Assembly: GCF_000411475.1 (NCBI RefSeq)
Contig: NZ_KE150464.1
Coordinates: forward strand, 62,001-126,000
DNA: 64,000 nucleotides
From: Streptococcus sp. HPH0090
Lineage (GTDB): Bacteria > Bacillota > Bacilli > Lactobacillales > Streptococcaceae
Reading direction: 5' to 3'
Under the pieces are notes generated by a model. That model did not search any database. It saw nothing but the letters and a program-made list of their open reading frames with translations, and was not told the origin of the DNA. Shown piece after piece: positions 36,623 to 45,276 of the stretch; within the stretch, counting starts at the first letter, position 1, and every line of letters begins with the position of its first letter. A program made the position numbers and the translations under genes.

Positions 36623-37612
36623 ATGACCCCCAACTATAAAATAACAGAAGAAATATTGAATCTCGTGCAGAAGATTTCTGAGTTGGCGACTCAGCTTTCT
36701 TTCGAAACGAGGGAATTACACCTACGCAAGGAAAATCGGATTCGCTCCATCCAGTCTTCCCTTGCCATTGAGAATAATAGTCTTTCTTTGGAGCAGGTGA
36801 CTGATGTTATAGAGGGAAAAAGAGTTCTAGGCCCTCTTAAGGATATCCATGAGGTCCAAAATGCTTATGAAGCTTATGAGAAGGTTTTTCGCTTAAATCC
36901 ATATAGTATAGATGATTTTTTATTAGCTCATCGATTGTTGACCCAGGATTTGGTCAAGCATCCTGGACAGTTTCGATTAGGCGATGTGGGTGTTTTTGAT
37001 GGAGCAGGGAAAGTTGTTCACCTTGGAGCGAGACCCCAGTTTGTTCCTAATCTGGTATCGGATTTATTTGTTTGGGCTGAGGCCAGCCATATATCTGATA
37101 TTGTCAAATCTTGCATCGTGCATTTTGAGTTAGAAATTATTCATCCCTTTGAGGATGGGAACGGTCGTATGGGTCGGATGTGGCAGAGCCTAATTTTGAG
37201 TAGATGGAATCCGTTATTTGAGTGGCTTCCTGTCGAGTCTGTTATTTACCGACATCAGTCAGGATATTATCAAGCCTTAACTGATAGTAATGAAGCTAAT
37301 GATTCTACAAAATTTATCCAATTTATGCTTGATGCGATTTTAGAAACCTTGCTGGATTATAGTCAGCAAAAAATTGATAGTAAGGACAAGTCGGTTAAAG
37401 TGCTTTTGAAACCACGTGAGTTAGCTATTTTTGAAAAAATAGAGTCTTATCTTATAGAGCATTATCAGATAACAAATGCAATTGCACAAGAACTAACAGG
37501 TTTGAGTGCGGCAACTATGCGTCGTTATCTCCAACTATTTGTAAATCAAGGTTTATTAGAAAAATCAGGAACTACAAAAAACACTATTTATTCGCTCATA
37601 ATTCGCTCATAA
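36623..37612 (+). CDS. Fic-domain protein with N-terminal autoinhibitory motif
   Basis: A 329-residue protein likely to transfer AMP or another nucleotide to target proteins. The N-terminal helix carries SLAIENN (about residues 45-51), matching the inhibitory (S/T)xxxE(G/N) motif of class II Fic proteins. The catalytic HPFEDGNGRMGR lies near 174-185, complete with His and both Arg. The C-terminal 80 residues look like a winged-helix domain (TGLSAATMRRYLQLFVNQG). The start at 36623 has AAAGGA upstream; an ATG 27 bases earlier lacks one. The stop codon lies inside an 11-bp tandem repeat. It is next to the type I RM operon, but no antitoxin partner gene is needed for class II. Confidence 0.92.
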   Translation: MTPNYKITEEILNLVQKISELATQLSFETRELHLRKENRIRSIQSSLAIENNSLSLEQVTDVIEGKRVLGPLKDIHEVQNAYEAYEKVFRLNPYSIDDFLLAHRLLTQDLVKHPGQFRLGDVGVFDGAGKVVHLGARPQFVPNLVSDLFVWAEASHISDIVKSCIVHFELEIIHPFEDGNGRMGRMWQSLILSRWNPLFEWLPVESVIYRHQSGYYQALTDSNEANDSTKFIQFMLDAILETLLDYSQQKIDSKDKSVKVLLKPRELAIFEKIESYLIEHYQITNAIAQELTGLSAATMRRYLQLFVNQGLLEKSGTTKNTIYSLIIRS

Positions 37613-37622
37613 TTCGCTCATT
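37590..37622. repeat. Three tandem 11-bp repeats spanning the Fic stop codon
   Basis: ATTCGCTCATA occurs at 37590-37600 and 37601-37611, and with one change (final T) at 37612-37622. The Fic stop codon TAA (37610-37612) lies across the second and third copies. Because 11 is not a multiple of three, loss or gain of a copy changes the C-terminal reading frame. Confidence 0.9.
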
Positions 37623-37680
37623 TTATAGATATAACTTTGTTTCCGTATTTCCTGGGAACTAGTAGAAGGTTAGGAGAAAT

Positions 37681-38085
37681 ATGGAAACTAACAACCAACG
37701 TGCCCTTTGTCAGCAACTCTGGGCGGAAAACAAATACCTTGTTTTGAGTCATTCCAGCAATATTTACAAGGACATTCGCCAGTATCTCAAGCAAGAAGTG
37801 GTGGAGCTGAGTCAGGTTCAAGAGATGATTGACCGTGCCTGCCAGATTCCAGAGCACAGGGGTCAGGTTTGCAATGCTTTTCAGCATATTTGGGGCTATT
37901 TCAAGAAGAAAGCAACGGAAACTGAACGCAAGGATTATATGTTTTTACTGGAGCGTTATCACTCTGGTCATGTCACCAAAGAAGAATTAATTGTTAAGAC
38001 GAGAGACTTGCTTGAGCGTTACCCAAATGCTTATCTGCAACATTCTACCTTGCTGAAAGGAGACTCCCATGAGACTTTGGCATGA
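37681..38085 (+). CDS. DUF1722 (YbgA-like) protein
   Basis: A 134-residue helical protein matching the DUF1722 core: ENKYLVLSHSSNIYKDI at the start, NAFQHIWGYFKKK in the middle, LLERYHSGHVTKEEL and YLQHSTLL at the end. In E. coli the related YbgA lies beside the photolyase gene phr, and many DUF1722 proteins are fused to DUF523; the biochemical role is unknown. Here its last 17 bases overlap a gene for a small endonuclease V-like protein, which supports a DNA-repair connection. A GTTAGGAG ribosome site precedes the ATG. Confidence 0.82.
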   Translation: METNNQRALCQQLWAENKYLVLSHSSNIYKDIRQYLKQEVVELSQVQEMIDRACQIPEHRGQVCNAFQHIWGYFKKKATETERKDYMFLLERYHSGHVTKEELIVKTRDLLERYPNAYLQHSTLLKGDSHETLA

Positions 38086-38431
38086 GGCTTTGATTTCACA
38101 ACTTCCCCGTCCTCAGCTCTTGGGACAGCATCGAGAGTGTTGCGCTCTGCGTGGCAATGGCTGGGGCAGAAAGCATGCGACGGTGGACTATGTCTTTACC
38201 CACTCGCCCTATCGTCTCTATGCCTATCATCGTTTGATCATGGAGGAGATGGCTAGCCGTGGTTACAATGTCAGTCCAGAGTGGCTGGATAAGAACTACC
38301 GTGGCAAGACCTGCCCTCCTTATCAAGACTTAGCAGAGGAAAAGCTGAAAAGTCCTATCTATAGTGAGCATGACCATGCCTACTATGAGGAGTGTCTGGC
38401 TAATCTCCGTGAAAAGGGGATCAACCTATAG
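38069..38431 (+). CDS. Small endonuclease V-like (pyrimidine dimer glycosylase family) protein
   Basis: A 120-residue protein that I align without gaps at its N-terminus to T4 endonuclease V (DenV): LLGQHRE at residues 17-23 faces LMAEYRE of DenV, placing Glu23 and Arg22 exactly at the catalytic positions. A later stretch, YAYHRLIMEEMASRGYNV, resembles the DenV helix ending in KRGFNI. The DenV nucleophile is the amine of Thr2; here residue 2 is Arg. The protein belongs to the group annotated as TIGR02328. Activity as a UV glycosylase/AP lyase is therefore plausible, not certain. It is coupled to the DUF1722 gene by a 17-base overlap. Confidence 0.75.
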   Translation: MRLWHEALISQLPRPQLLGQHRECCALRGNGWGRKHATVDYVFTHSPYRLYAYHRLIMEEMASRGYNVSPEWLDKNYRGKTCPPYQDLAEEKLKSPIYSEHDHAYYEECLANLREKGINL

Positions 38432-38572
38432 TCTTTTCTAATAACAAGCCATAGGTAGCTTTCAATTCAATATTTTTTTGCGCAGAACACAGCAACCTTG
38501 AAAGCTTATCAATCTTTATATACCAAAGGATTTGGGGAATCTTCTCTAAATCTTTTTTTGTCTTTTAAATCG

Positions 38573-38593
38573 AGATATAGTTTCAAACTATAT
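38573..38593 (+). promoter_or_regulatory. MET-box palindrome upstream of metE
   Basis: GATATAGTTTC and AAACTATATC form a perfect 21-base palindrome around a central C. It matches the streptococcal MET-box TATAGTTTSAAACTATA bound by the LysR-type regulator MetR/MtaR. A second half-site, ATAGTTTCAA, lies at 38642-38651. It should activate metE-metF when methionine is short. Confidence 0.85.
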
Positions 38594-38674
38594 CAAAGCC
38601 TAATTTTTTACAATTATACAGACAGTTTCTTTTCTGTTAAGATAGTTTCAACAACAATTTTTGGAGGACAAAAC

Positions 38675-40924
38675 ATGTCAACTACAATTATCGGTTTCCC
38701 TCGTTTGGGTGAATTCCGCGAATTAAAATTTACAACTGAAAAATACTTTAGAAAAGAAATCTCAGAAGAAGAACTCTTGGCTGCGGCTAAAGAATTGCGT
38801 GCTAAACACTGGAACATCGTCAAAGAAAAAGGCATCACTGAAATCCCATCAAATGACTTTTCTCACTATGACAACTTCCTAGATGCTGCTTTCCTTTTCA
38901 ACGTAGTTCCTGCATCTGTTCAAAACTTGGAATTGTCTGATCTTGAACGTTACTTTGCTTTGGGACGCGGTTACCAAGGAGAAAAAGGGGATGTTCGTGC
39001 CCTTCCGATGAAGAAATGGTTCAACACTAACTACCACTACATCGTTCCTAAATTTGAAAAAGACACTCAAGTAAAATTGGCTGGTCACAAGATCTTCGAT
39101 GAGTTCCAAGAAGCTAAAGAACTTGGTCTTAACACTCGTCCTGTCCTTGTAGGTCCATTCACTTTCCTTCAATTGTCAGACTATGAAGAAGGCGTGAAAG
39201 CAGAAGACTTCGTAGATAGCTTAGTAGCTGCTTACCAAGATGTTTTTGCTAAATTGGCTGAACTTGGTGCAACTCGTATCCAACTCGATGAAGCTGCTCT
39301 TGTCAAAGATTTGACAGAAGAAGAAAAAGCTCTCTTCTTGAACATCTACAACAAATTGTTGGCTGACAAAAAAGGTCTTGAAGTCTTGCTTCAAACTTAC
39401 TTTGGTGACGTTCGTGACGTTTACGCTGACCTTGTGAAATTGCCAGTAGATGCGATCGGTCTTGACTTCGTTGAAGGTAAGAAAACTCTTGAACTCGTTA
39501 AAGGTGGATTCCCAGCTGACAAGACTCTCTATGCAGGTATTGTCAATGGTAAGAACATCTGGCGCAATAACTACGAAAAGAGCTTGGCTGTTCTTGAGCA
39601 AATCCCAGCTGAAAACATCGTTTTGACAAGCTCATGTTCACTTCTTCATGTGCCATTTACAACTGCTAACGAAGAATTTGAACCAGCTATCTTGAACCAC
39701 TTTGCATTTGCAGTTGAAAAATTAGATGAAATCCGTGACTTGGATGCTATCCGCAACGGTCAAGGTGCAGAAGCTCTTGCAGCAAACAAAGAACTCTTTG
39801 CGGCTGAACGTGTTGGTGAAAATGCGGAACTTCGTGCTCGTATCGCAGGATTGACAGATGCAGACTACACTCGTTTGCCAGCCTTCGCAGAACGTGAAGC
39901 AATCCAAGAAGAAGCTTTCAAACTTCCATCTCTTCCAACAACAACCATCGGTTCATTCCCTCAAACTAAGGAAGTTCGTGCCAAACGTTTGGCCTTCCGT
40001 AAGGGTGAATTGTCACAAGAGGAATACGATGCCTTCCTTGCTGAAACCATCGACGAATGGATTAAATGGCAAGAAGAAGTTGGATTTGACGTGCTTGTAC
40101 ACGGTGAATTCGAGCGTAACGACATGGTTGAGTACTTCGGTCAAAACTTGTCAGGTTACCTCTTCTCTAAGAATGGTTGGGTACAATCATACGGTATGCG
40201 TGGGGTTAAACCACCAATCATCTGGGGTGATGTGACTCGTCTCAACCCTATCACTGTGAAATGGTCTAGCTATGCACAAAGCCGTACGGACAAGCCTGTT
40301 AAAGGGATGTTGACTGGACCTGTTACTATCCTTAACTGGTCATTCCCACGTGAAGACATCTCTATCAAGGATTCAACTCTTCAAATCGCTCTTGCTATCA
40401 AGGATGAAGTTCTTGACCTTGAAGCTGCAGGCGTGAAAATCATCCAAATCGACGAGGCTGCTCTTCGTGAGAAATTGCCACTTCGTCGTAGCGACTGGTA
40501 CGAAGACTACCTTGACTGGGCTATTCCAGCCTTCCGTTTGGTACACTCAACAGTAGCACCAGACACACAAATCCACACTCACATGTGTTACTCAGAATTT
40601 ACAGATATCATCCCAGCTATCGACAACTTGGATGCAGACGTTATCTCATTTGAAGCTAGCCGTTCAAACCTTGAAATCTTGGACGAACTCAAAGCGAAAA
40701 ATTTCCAAACAGAAGTTGGACCTGGGGTTTACGATATCCACTCACCTCGTGTGCCTAACGAAGGCGAAATCGACCACACCATCGAAGCAATCCTTGCTAA
40801 AGTTCCAAGCAGAAAAGTTTGGATCAACCCTGACTGTGGTTTGAAAACACGTGGTATTCCAGAAACGAAAGAAAGCTTGATCCGCCTTGTAGAAGCTGCT
40901 AAAGCTGCGCGTGAGAAATTGTAA
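38675..40924 (+). CDS. metE: Cobalamin-independent methionine synthase
   Basis: A 749-residue zinc enzyme that transfers the methyl group of methyltetrahydrofolate to homocysteine. It has two barrel domains; the N-terminal one starts [18 protein letters not shown]. In the C-terminal one the zinc ligands appear as HTHMCYSEF near residue 640 and [10 protein letters not shown] near 722. The ATG at 38675 has GGAGGA six bases upstream; the frame is open further back to 38498 but lacks signals. It is followed by metF, which supplies its methyl donor, and preceded by the MET-box. Confidence 0.97.
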   Translation: MSTTIIGFPRLGEFRELKFTTEKYFRKEISEEELLAAAKELRAKHWNIVKEKGITEIPSNDFSHYDNFLDAAFLFNVVPASVQNLELSDLERYFALGRGYQGEKGDVRALPMKKWFNTNYHYIVPKFEKDTQVKLAGHKIFDEFQEAKELGLNTRPVLVGPFTFLQLSDYEEGVKAEDFVDSLVAAYQDVFAKLAELGATRIQLDEAALVKDLTEEEKALFLNIYNKLLADKKGLEVLLQTYFGDVRDVYADLVKLPVDAIGLDFVEGKKTLELVKGGFPADKTLYAGIVNGKNIWRNNYEKSLAVLEQIPAENIVLTSSCSLLHVPFTTANEEFEPAILNHFAFAVEKLDEIRDLDAIRNGQGAEALAANKELFAAERVGENAELRARIAGLTDADYTRLPAFAEREAIQEEAFKLPSLPTTTIGSFPQTKEVRAKRLAFRKGELSQEEYDAFLAETIDEWIKWQEEVGFDVLVHGEFERNDMVEYFGQNLSGYLFSKNGWVQSYGMRGVKPPIIWGDVTRLNPITVKWSSYAQSRTDKPVKGMLTGPVTILNWSFPREDISIKDSTLQIALAIKDEVLDLEAAGVKIIQIDEAALREKLPLRRSDWYEDYLDWAIPAFRLVHSTVAPDTQIHTHMCYSEFTDIIPAIDNLDADVISFEASRSNLEILDELKAKNFQTEVGPGVYDIHSPRVPNEGEIDHTIEAILAKVPSRKVWINPDCGLKTRGIPETKESLIRLVEAAKAAREKL

Positions 40925-40987
40925 GAAAAGGACAGTTCTCCCTACACGGTTGATCAGTAAAAAATCAACTAGAAAAGGATGATGAAT

Positions 40988-41848
40988 ATGTCAGGTCAAA
41001 CACCGTCACTCTCATTTGAAGTTTTCCCTCCAAACCCAGCAGTAGGCAATGAAAAAATTATTGCAGCCCTAAAAGATATGCAGGGCTTGGCACCCCACTT
41101 CATTAGTGTGACTGCTAGCAATAATAAATTTAATATCAAAGAGACGACGGTTCGTTTGGCAGACTATATCCAAAATGACTTGGAGATTCCGACCATTGCT
41201 CACTTGCCAGCTATCTATCTGACTAAGGATAAGGTAGCTGAGACCATTGCAGATTTGGATAAGGTTGGGGTTCAGAAAATCTTGGCTCTTCGTGGAGATA
41301 TCATTCCGGATGTGGAGCCACAAAAAGATTTTCGTTACGCGACTGATTTGATTGAGTTTATCAAGGAACAGGCGCCACACTTTGAGATTATTGGAGCTTG
41401 TTATCCAGAAGGACATCCTGATTCGCCAAACCAAATCTCAGATATTCAAAATCTCAAGAAAAAAGTAGATGCAGGCTGTTCAAGTCTTGTCACTCAGCTT
41501 TTCTTTGACAACGAGCGTTTCTACGATTTCCAAGACAAATGTACCTTGGCTGGGATTGATGTTCCTATCCATGCTGGAATCATGCCAATCCTCAATCGTA
41601 ACCAAGCTCTTCGTCTCTTGAAGACTTGCGAGAATATCCATCTCCCACGTAAATTTAAGGCTATCTTGGACAAGTATGAGAATGACCCTGAGTCACTCAG
41701 AGCAGCAGGACTTGCCTATGCCGTGGACCAAATCGTGGACTTGGTAACGCAAGACGTAGCAGGGGTACATCTCTACACTATGAACAATGCAGACACTGCT
41801 CAGTACATCCACCAAGCAACCCATGCCTTGTTCAATCACCAATCTTAA
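40988..41848 (+). CDS. metF: Methylenetetrahydrofolate reductase
   Basis: A 286-residue flavoprotein making 5-methyltetrahydrofolate, the methyl donor used by MetE. Family features: SLSFEVFPPNP at the start, FISVTASNN near residue 37, ILALRGDI near 102, and GACYPEGHPDSP near 140. Three in-frame ATGs lie close together (40979, 40982, 40988). AAAAGGA at 40973-40979 best fits the last. It is in an operon with metE, 63 bases downstream, and ends with a terminator. Confidence 0.96.
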   Translation: MSGQTPSLSFEVFPPNPAVGNEKIIAALKDMQGLAPHFISVTASNNKFNIKETTVRLADYIQNDLEIPTIAHLPAIYLTKDKVAETIADLDKVGVQKILALRGDIIPDVEPQKDFRYATDLIEFIKEQAPHFEIIGACYPEGHPDSPNQISDIQNLKKKVDAGCSSLVTQLFFDNERFYDFQDKCTLAGIDVPIHAGIMPILNRNQALRLLKTCENIHLPRKFKAILDKYENDPESLRAAGLAYAVDQIVDLVTQDVAGVHLYTMNNADTAQYIHQATHALFNHQS

Positions 41849-41862
41849 AATATTAAAAAGCA

Positions 41863-41899
41863 AACCATTCTTCTTTTCATAGAGGAATGGTTCCTTTTT
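41863..41899 (+). terminator. Terminator after metF
   Basis: AACCATTC pairs with GAATGGTT and is followed by CCTTTTT. Confidence 0.85.
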
Positions 41900-41929
41900 G
41901 ATAGAAAAGACCGTACTTTTTAAGAAAAA

Positions 41930-41940
41930 TATGATAAAAT
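41930..41940 (+). promoter_or_regulatory. Extended -10 promoter of the pnp leader
   Basis: TATGATAAAAT, the same motif seen before the 5151 gene and mvaS, lies about 448 bases before the pnp start codon. It marks the likely start of a very long leader. Confidence 0.55.
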
Positions 41941-42065
41941 AGACTCTGTACGTACTTGATACAAAGATGAGGGTATTTAGGTTGTAGAAGTTTGTTTAAA
42001 GTGGATTATTTTTAAACAAAATAAGATAATAGGTGTCTATAAAAAAAACGAAGTGAGTATTAAAA

Positions 42066-42204
42066 GATATTTCACGCTATAGTGGTATCCTAGAGAATAA
42101 CTCTGTTATTATCTAGGACGGAATTTTTTAGACTTCAGGCTAAAAAATTAGGGATGAAATTCCGAGGGAAGTTGCTCCCGTCCGCACTATTCTAGTGAAA
42201 TATC
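42066..42204 (+). ncRNA. Structured leader element upstream of pnp
   Basis: A 139-base segment closes on itself: GATATTTCAC (42066-42075) pairs with GTGAAATATC (42195-42204), and TATAGTG (42078-42084) with CACTAT (42185-42190). Inside are TCCTAGA/TCTAGGA (42088-42118), AATTTTTTAG/CTAAAAAATT (42122-42149) and GGGA/TCCC (42166-42179). Competing pairs exist: GGAATTT with AAATTCC, and GGACGG with CCGTCC, so two folds are possible. I do not recognise the family. No gene lies in 41849-42387; the rest holds two smaller hairpins at 42263-42277 and 42308-42323. Confidence 0.6.
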
Positions 42205-42262
42205 AAAAAAATTCTTAATTGAATTTTGGCCTCATTTCTTAGGAAAAAAGATAAGCTTCCTT

Positions 42263-42323
42263 GCACTCATCGAGTGCGGCGTCACCTTCCTATTTTTCTA
42301 CAGAAATGTTCGGCAAACCGAAC
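42263..42323 (+). other. Two small hairpins in the 3' part of the pnp leader
   Basis: GCACTC/GAGTGC (42263-42277) and GTTCGG/CCGAAC (42308-42323) are perfect six-base stems with short loops, 65 to 125 bases before the pnp start codon. They could be processing or binding sites in an autoregulated leader; PNPase and RNase III act this way at the E. coli pnp leader. Confidence 0.5.
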
Positions 42324-42387
42324 CGTCCAAAATATCTTGATCTTTGTAGGCAAGGCGTATAATTTTATCAATCCAAAGGGGATTACA

Positions 42388-44610
42388 ATGACAAAACAAG
42401 TGTTTCAAACGACTTTTGCGGGTCGTGAGTTGATCGTAGAGACTGGTCAGGTTGCTAAGCAAGCAAATGGCTCTGTTGTGGTGCGTTACGGTGAGTCAAC
42501 TGTCTTGACTGCTGCCGTTATGTCTAAGAAGATGGCAACTGGGGATTTCTTCCCGCTTCAAGTCAACTACGAAGAAAAAATGTATGCGGCTGGGAAATTT
42601 CCTGGTGGCTTTATGAAACGTGAAGGACGTCCTTCAACAGATGCGACTTTGACAGCGCGTTTGATTGACCGTCCAATCCGTCCAATGTTTGCGGAAGGTT
42701 TCCGTAATGAAGTGCAAGTCATCAACACTGTACTTTCTTACGATGAAAATGCATCTGCTCCAATGGCAGCTATGTTTGGTTCATCATTGGCCTTGTCTAT
42801 CTCAGATATTCCATTTGACGGCCCAATCGCTGGGGTACAAGTGGGCTATGTTGATGGTCAAATCATCATCAACCCGACTCAAGAACAAGCAGAGCAATCA
42901 CTTCTTGAATTGACAGTAGCAGGTACTAAGCACGCTATCAACATGGTAGAGTCTGGTGCCAAAGAATTGTCAGAAGAAATCATGTTGGAAGCTCTTCTCA
43001 AAGGACATGAAGCCGTTAAAGAATTGATTGCCTTCCAAGAAGAAATTGTTGCGGCAGTTGGTAAGGAAAAAGCAGAAGTTGAATTGCTTCATGTAGATGC
43101 TGACTTGCAAGCTGAAATCATCGCAGCCTATAACAGCGACCTTCAAAAAGCGGTCCAAGTAGAAGAAAAATTGGCTCGTGAAGCTGCAACTCAAGCAGTA
43201 AAAGACCAAGTCACAGCTGTTTACGAAGAAAAATATGCAGACCACGAAGAATTTGACCGAATCATGCGTGATGTAGCTGAAATCTTGGAACAAATGGAAC
43301 ACGCAGAAGTGCGCCGTTTAATCACAGAAGACAAGGTTCGTCCTGACGGTCGTAAGGTCGATGAAATCCGTCCTTTGGATGCGGTTGTTGACTTCCTTCC
43401 CCGTGTGCACGGTTCAGGTCTCTTTACTCGTGGACAAACTCAGGCTCTTTCTATCTTGACTTTGGCGCCAATGGGTGAAACACAAATCATCGATGGTCTG
43501 GATCCAGAGTACAAGAAACGCTTTATGCACCACTATAACTTCCCACAATACTCTGTAGGGGAAACAGGTCGTTACGGTGCGCCTGGTCGTCGTGAAATTG
43601 GTCACGGTGCTCTTGGTGAGCGTGCTCTTGCTCAAGTATTGCCTAGCTTGGAAGAATTCCCATACGCTATCCGTCTAGTAGCAGAAGTCTTGGAATCAAA
43701 CGGTTCTTCATCTCAAGCCTCTATCTGTGCCGGAACACTTGCCCTTATGGCTGGTGGTGTGCCAATCAAGGCACCAGTAGCAGGGATTGCTATGGGACTT
43801 ATCTCAGATGGAAACAACTACACAGTATTGACAGATATCCAAGGTTTGGAAGACCACTTTGGAGATATGGACTTCAAGGTTGCAGGTACTCGCGATGGTA
43901 TTACAGCCCTTCAGATGGATATCAAGATCCAAGGGATTACTGCTGAAATCTTGACGGAAGCTCTTGCTCAAGCCAAGAAAGCTCGTTTTGAAATCCTTGA
44001 TGTGATCGAAGCTACTATTCCTGAAGTTCGTCCAGAATTGGCTCCAACAGCTCCGAAAATTGATACCATCAAAATTGATGTGGACAAGATTAAGATTGTC
44101 ATCGGTAAGGGTGGAGAAACCATCGATAAGATCATCGCTGAAACAGGCGTTAAGATTGATATCGACGAAGAAGGTAACGTATCTATCTACTCTAGCGACC
44201 AAGATGCTATCAACCGTGCTAAAGAAATCATTGCTGGTTTGGTTCGTGAAGCCAAAGTGGACGAAGTCTACCATGCCAAAGTTGTTCGTATCGAGAAATT
44301 TGGTGCCTTTGTCAACCTCTTTGACAAGACAGATGCCCTCGTTCACATCTCTGAAATGGCTTGGACTCGTACTAACAATGTAGAAGATTTAGTTCAAATT
44401 GGTGATTTTGTAGATGTGAAGGTTATTAAGATCGATGAAAAAGGTCGTGTAGATGCTTCTATGAAGGCACTCTTGCCACGTCCGCCAAAACCTGAACGTT
44501 CAGAAGAAAAAGGGGATAAAGGTCATCGTCATGGCGATCGTCCTCGTCACCACCACAAGGACCACAAACCTAAGAAAGAAACTACAGAAACACCAAAAGA
44601 CTCAGAATAA
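42388..44610 (+). CDS. pnp: Polynucleotide phosphorylase
   Basis: A 740-residue 3'-to-5' exoribonuclease and RNA degradosome component. Two RNase PH domains are joined by a helical linker; [20 protein letters not shown] lies in the first and [13 protein letters not shown] opens the second. A KH domain ([15 protein letters not shown], near 570) and an S1 domain ([19 protein letters not shown], near 628) follow. The tail is rich in His and charged residues. The ATG at 42388 has AAGGGG seven bases upstream; the open frame extends back to 42226 only by chance. cysE follows after 14 bases. Confidence 0.97.
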   Translation: MTKQVFQTTFAGRELIVETGQVAKQANGSVVVRYGESTVLTAAVMSKKMATGDFFPLQVNYEEKMYAAGKFPGGFMKREGRPSTDATLTARLIDRPIRPMFAEGFRNEVQVINTVLSYDENASAPMAAMFGSSLALSISDIPFDGPIAGVQVGYVDGQIIINPTQEQAEQSLLELTVAGTKHAINMVESGAKELSEEIMLEALLKGHEAVKELIAFQEEIVAAVGKEKAEVELLHVDADLQAEIIAAYNSDLQKAVQVEEKLAREAATQAVKDQVTAVYEEKYADHEEFDRIMRDVAEILEQMEHAEVRRLITEDKVRPDGRKVDEIRPLDAVVDFLPRVHGSGLFTRGQTQALSILTLAPMGETQIIDGLDPEYKKRFMHHYNFPQYSVGETGRYGAPGRREIGHGALGERALAQVLPSLEEFPYAIRLVAEVLESNGSSSQASICAGTLALMAGGVPIKAPVAGIAMGLISDGNNYTVLTDIQGLEDHFGDMDFKVAGTRDGITALQMDIKIQGITAEILTEALAQAKKARFEILDVIEATIPEVRPELAPTAPKIDTIKIDVDKIKIVIGKGGETIDKIIAETGVKIDIDEEGNVSIYSSDQDAINRAKEIIAGLVREAKVDEVYHAKVVRIEKFGAFVNLFDKTDALVHISEMAWTRTNNVEDLVQIGDFVDVKVIKIDEKGRVDASMKALLPRPPKPERSEEKGDKGHRHGDRPRHHHKDHKPKKETTETPKDSE

Positions 44611-44624
44611 GAAAGGAGAAATGT

Positions 44625-45242
44625 ATGGGATGGTGGCGTGAAACCATTGATATCGTAAAAGAAAATGATCCAGCGGCTCGCACTACATTGGAAGTCTTGC
44701 TGACCTATCCGGGTGTCAAAGCCTTGGCTGCTCACCGTCTCTCTCATTTTCTCTGGAAACATGGCTTTAAGCTTTTAGCTCGTATGCACAGCCAGTTTTG
44801 GCGTTTTTGGACACAGATAGAGATTCACCCTGGAGCTCAGATTGAATCAGGTGTCTTTATTGACCATGGGGCAGGACTTGTGATTGGGGAGACAGCTATC
44901 GTTGAAAAAGGTGTTCTTCTCTACCATGGGGTTACTCTTGGTGGGACAGGTAAGGATAGTGGCAAACGCCATCCGACTGTTCGTAAAGGAGCGCTCATTT
45001 CTGCTCATGCCCAAGTCATCGGACCTGTAGAAATCGGTGAAAATGCCAAAGTCGGTGCTGCAGCGGTCGTTGTGGCAGATGTTCCTAGCGATGTAACGGT
45101 TGTCGGTATTCCTGCTAAAATTGTTCGTGTTCACGGGCAAAAGGATGAACCAACCATTCACGAAGTCGAAGAAAAACGCGAATACTACGTCAATAAACTT
45201 GAACATGCTAGAGAAGCCAGCCACAGGTCGTCTGGTTTGTAG
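44625..45242 (+). CDS. cysE: Serine O-acetyltransferase
   Basis: A 205-residue enzyme making O-acetylserine, the precursor of cysteine. The N-terminal helical domain covers about 1-65. Left-handed beta-helix hexapeptide repeats follow, with IDHGAGLVIGETAIVE near residue 84, LYHGVTLGGTGKDSGKRHPT near 103, and a C-terminal VVGIPAKIVR. AAAGGAG six bases upstream favours the ATG at 44625 over the one at 44621. It lies between pnp and a nucleoside phosphorylase gene, with cysS further on. Confidence 0.95.
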   Translation: MGWWRETIDIVKENDPAARTTLEVLLTYPGVKALAAHRLSHFLWKHGFKLLARMHSQFWRFWTQIEIHPGAQIESGVFIDHGAGLVIGETAIVEKGVLLYHGVTLGGTGKDSGKRHPTVRKGALISAHAQVIGPVEIGENAKVGAAAVVVADVPSDVTVVGIPAKIVRVHGQKDEPTIHEVEEKREYYVNKLEHAREASHRSSGL

Positions 45243-45276
45243 AGAGTAGTAATGCTTTAGGTAGGAGGTTAGGTAA

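Noticed and set aside
38498..38674. In-frame extension of metE upstream of 38675
   Set aside because: It crosses the MET-box and promoter region. The ATG at 38675 has GGAGGA and matches the known MetE start and length.
42066..42204. Reading the pnp leader element as a MITE
   Set aside because: The ends are inverted repeats, but the similarity includes internal stems placed like an RNA junction and I see no convincing target duplication. It is kept as a leader RNA, with the mobile option stated.
42226..42387. In-frame N-terminal extension of pnp by 54 codons
   Set aside because: It starts with TTG without a ribosome site and runs through hairpins. The ATG at 42388 has AAGGGG at proper distance and gives the family N-terminus.
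43804..44346. 180-residue minus-strand open frame inside pnp
   Set aside because: It is antisense to the KH and S1 domains of PNPase, lacks a promoter and ribosome site, and matches no family I know.
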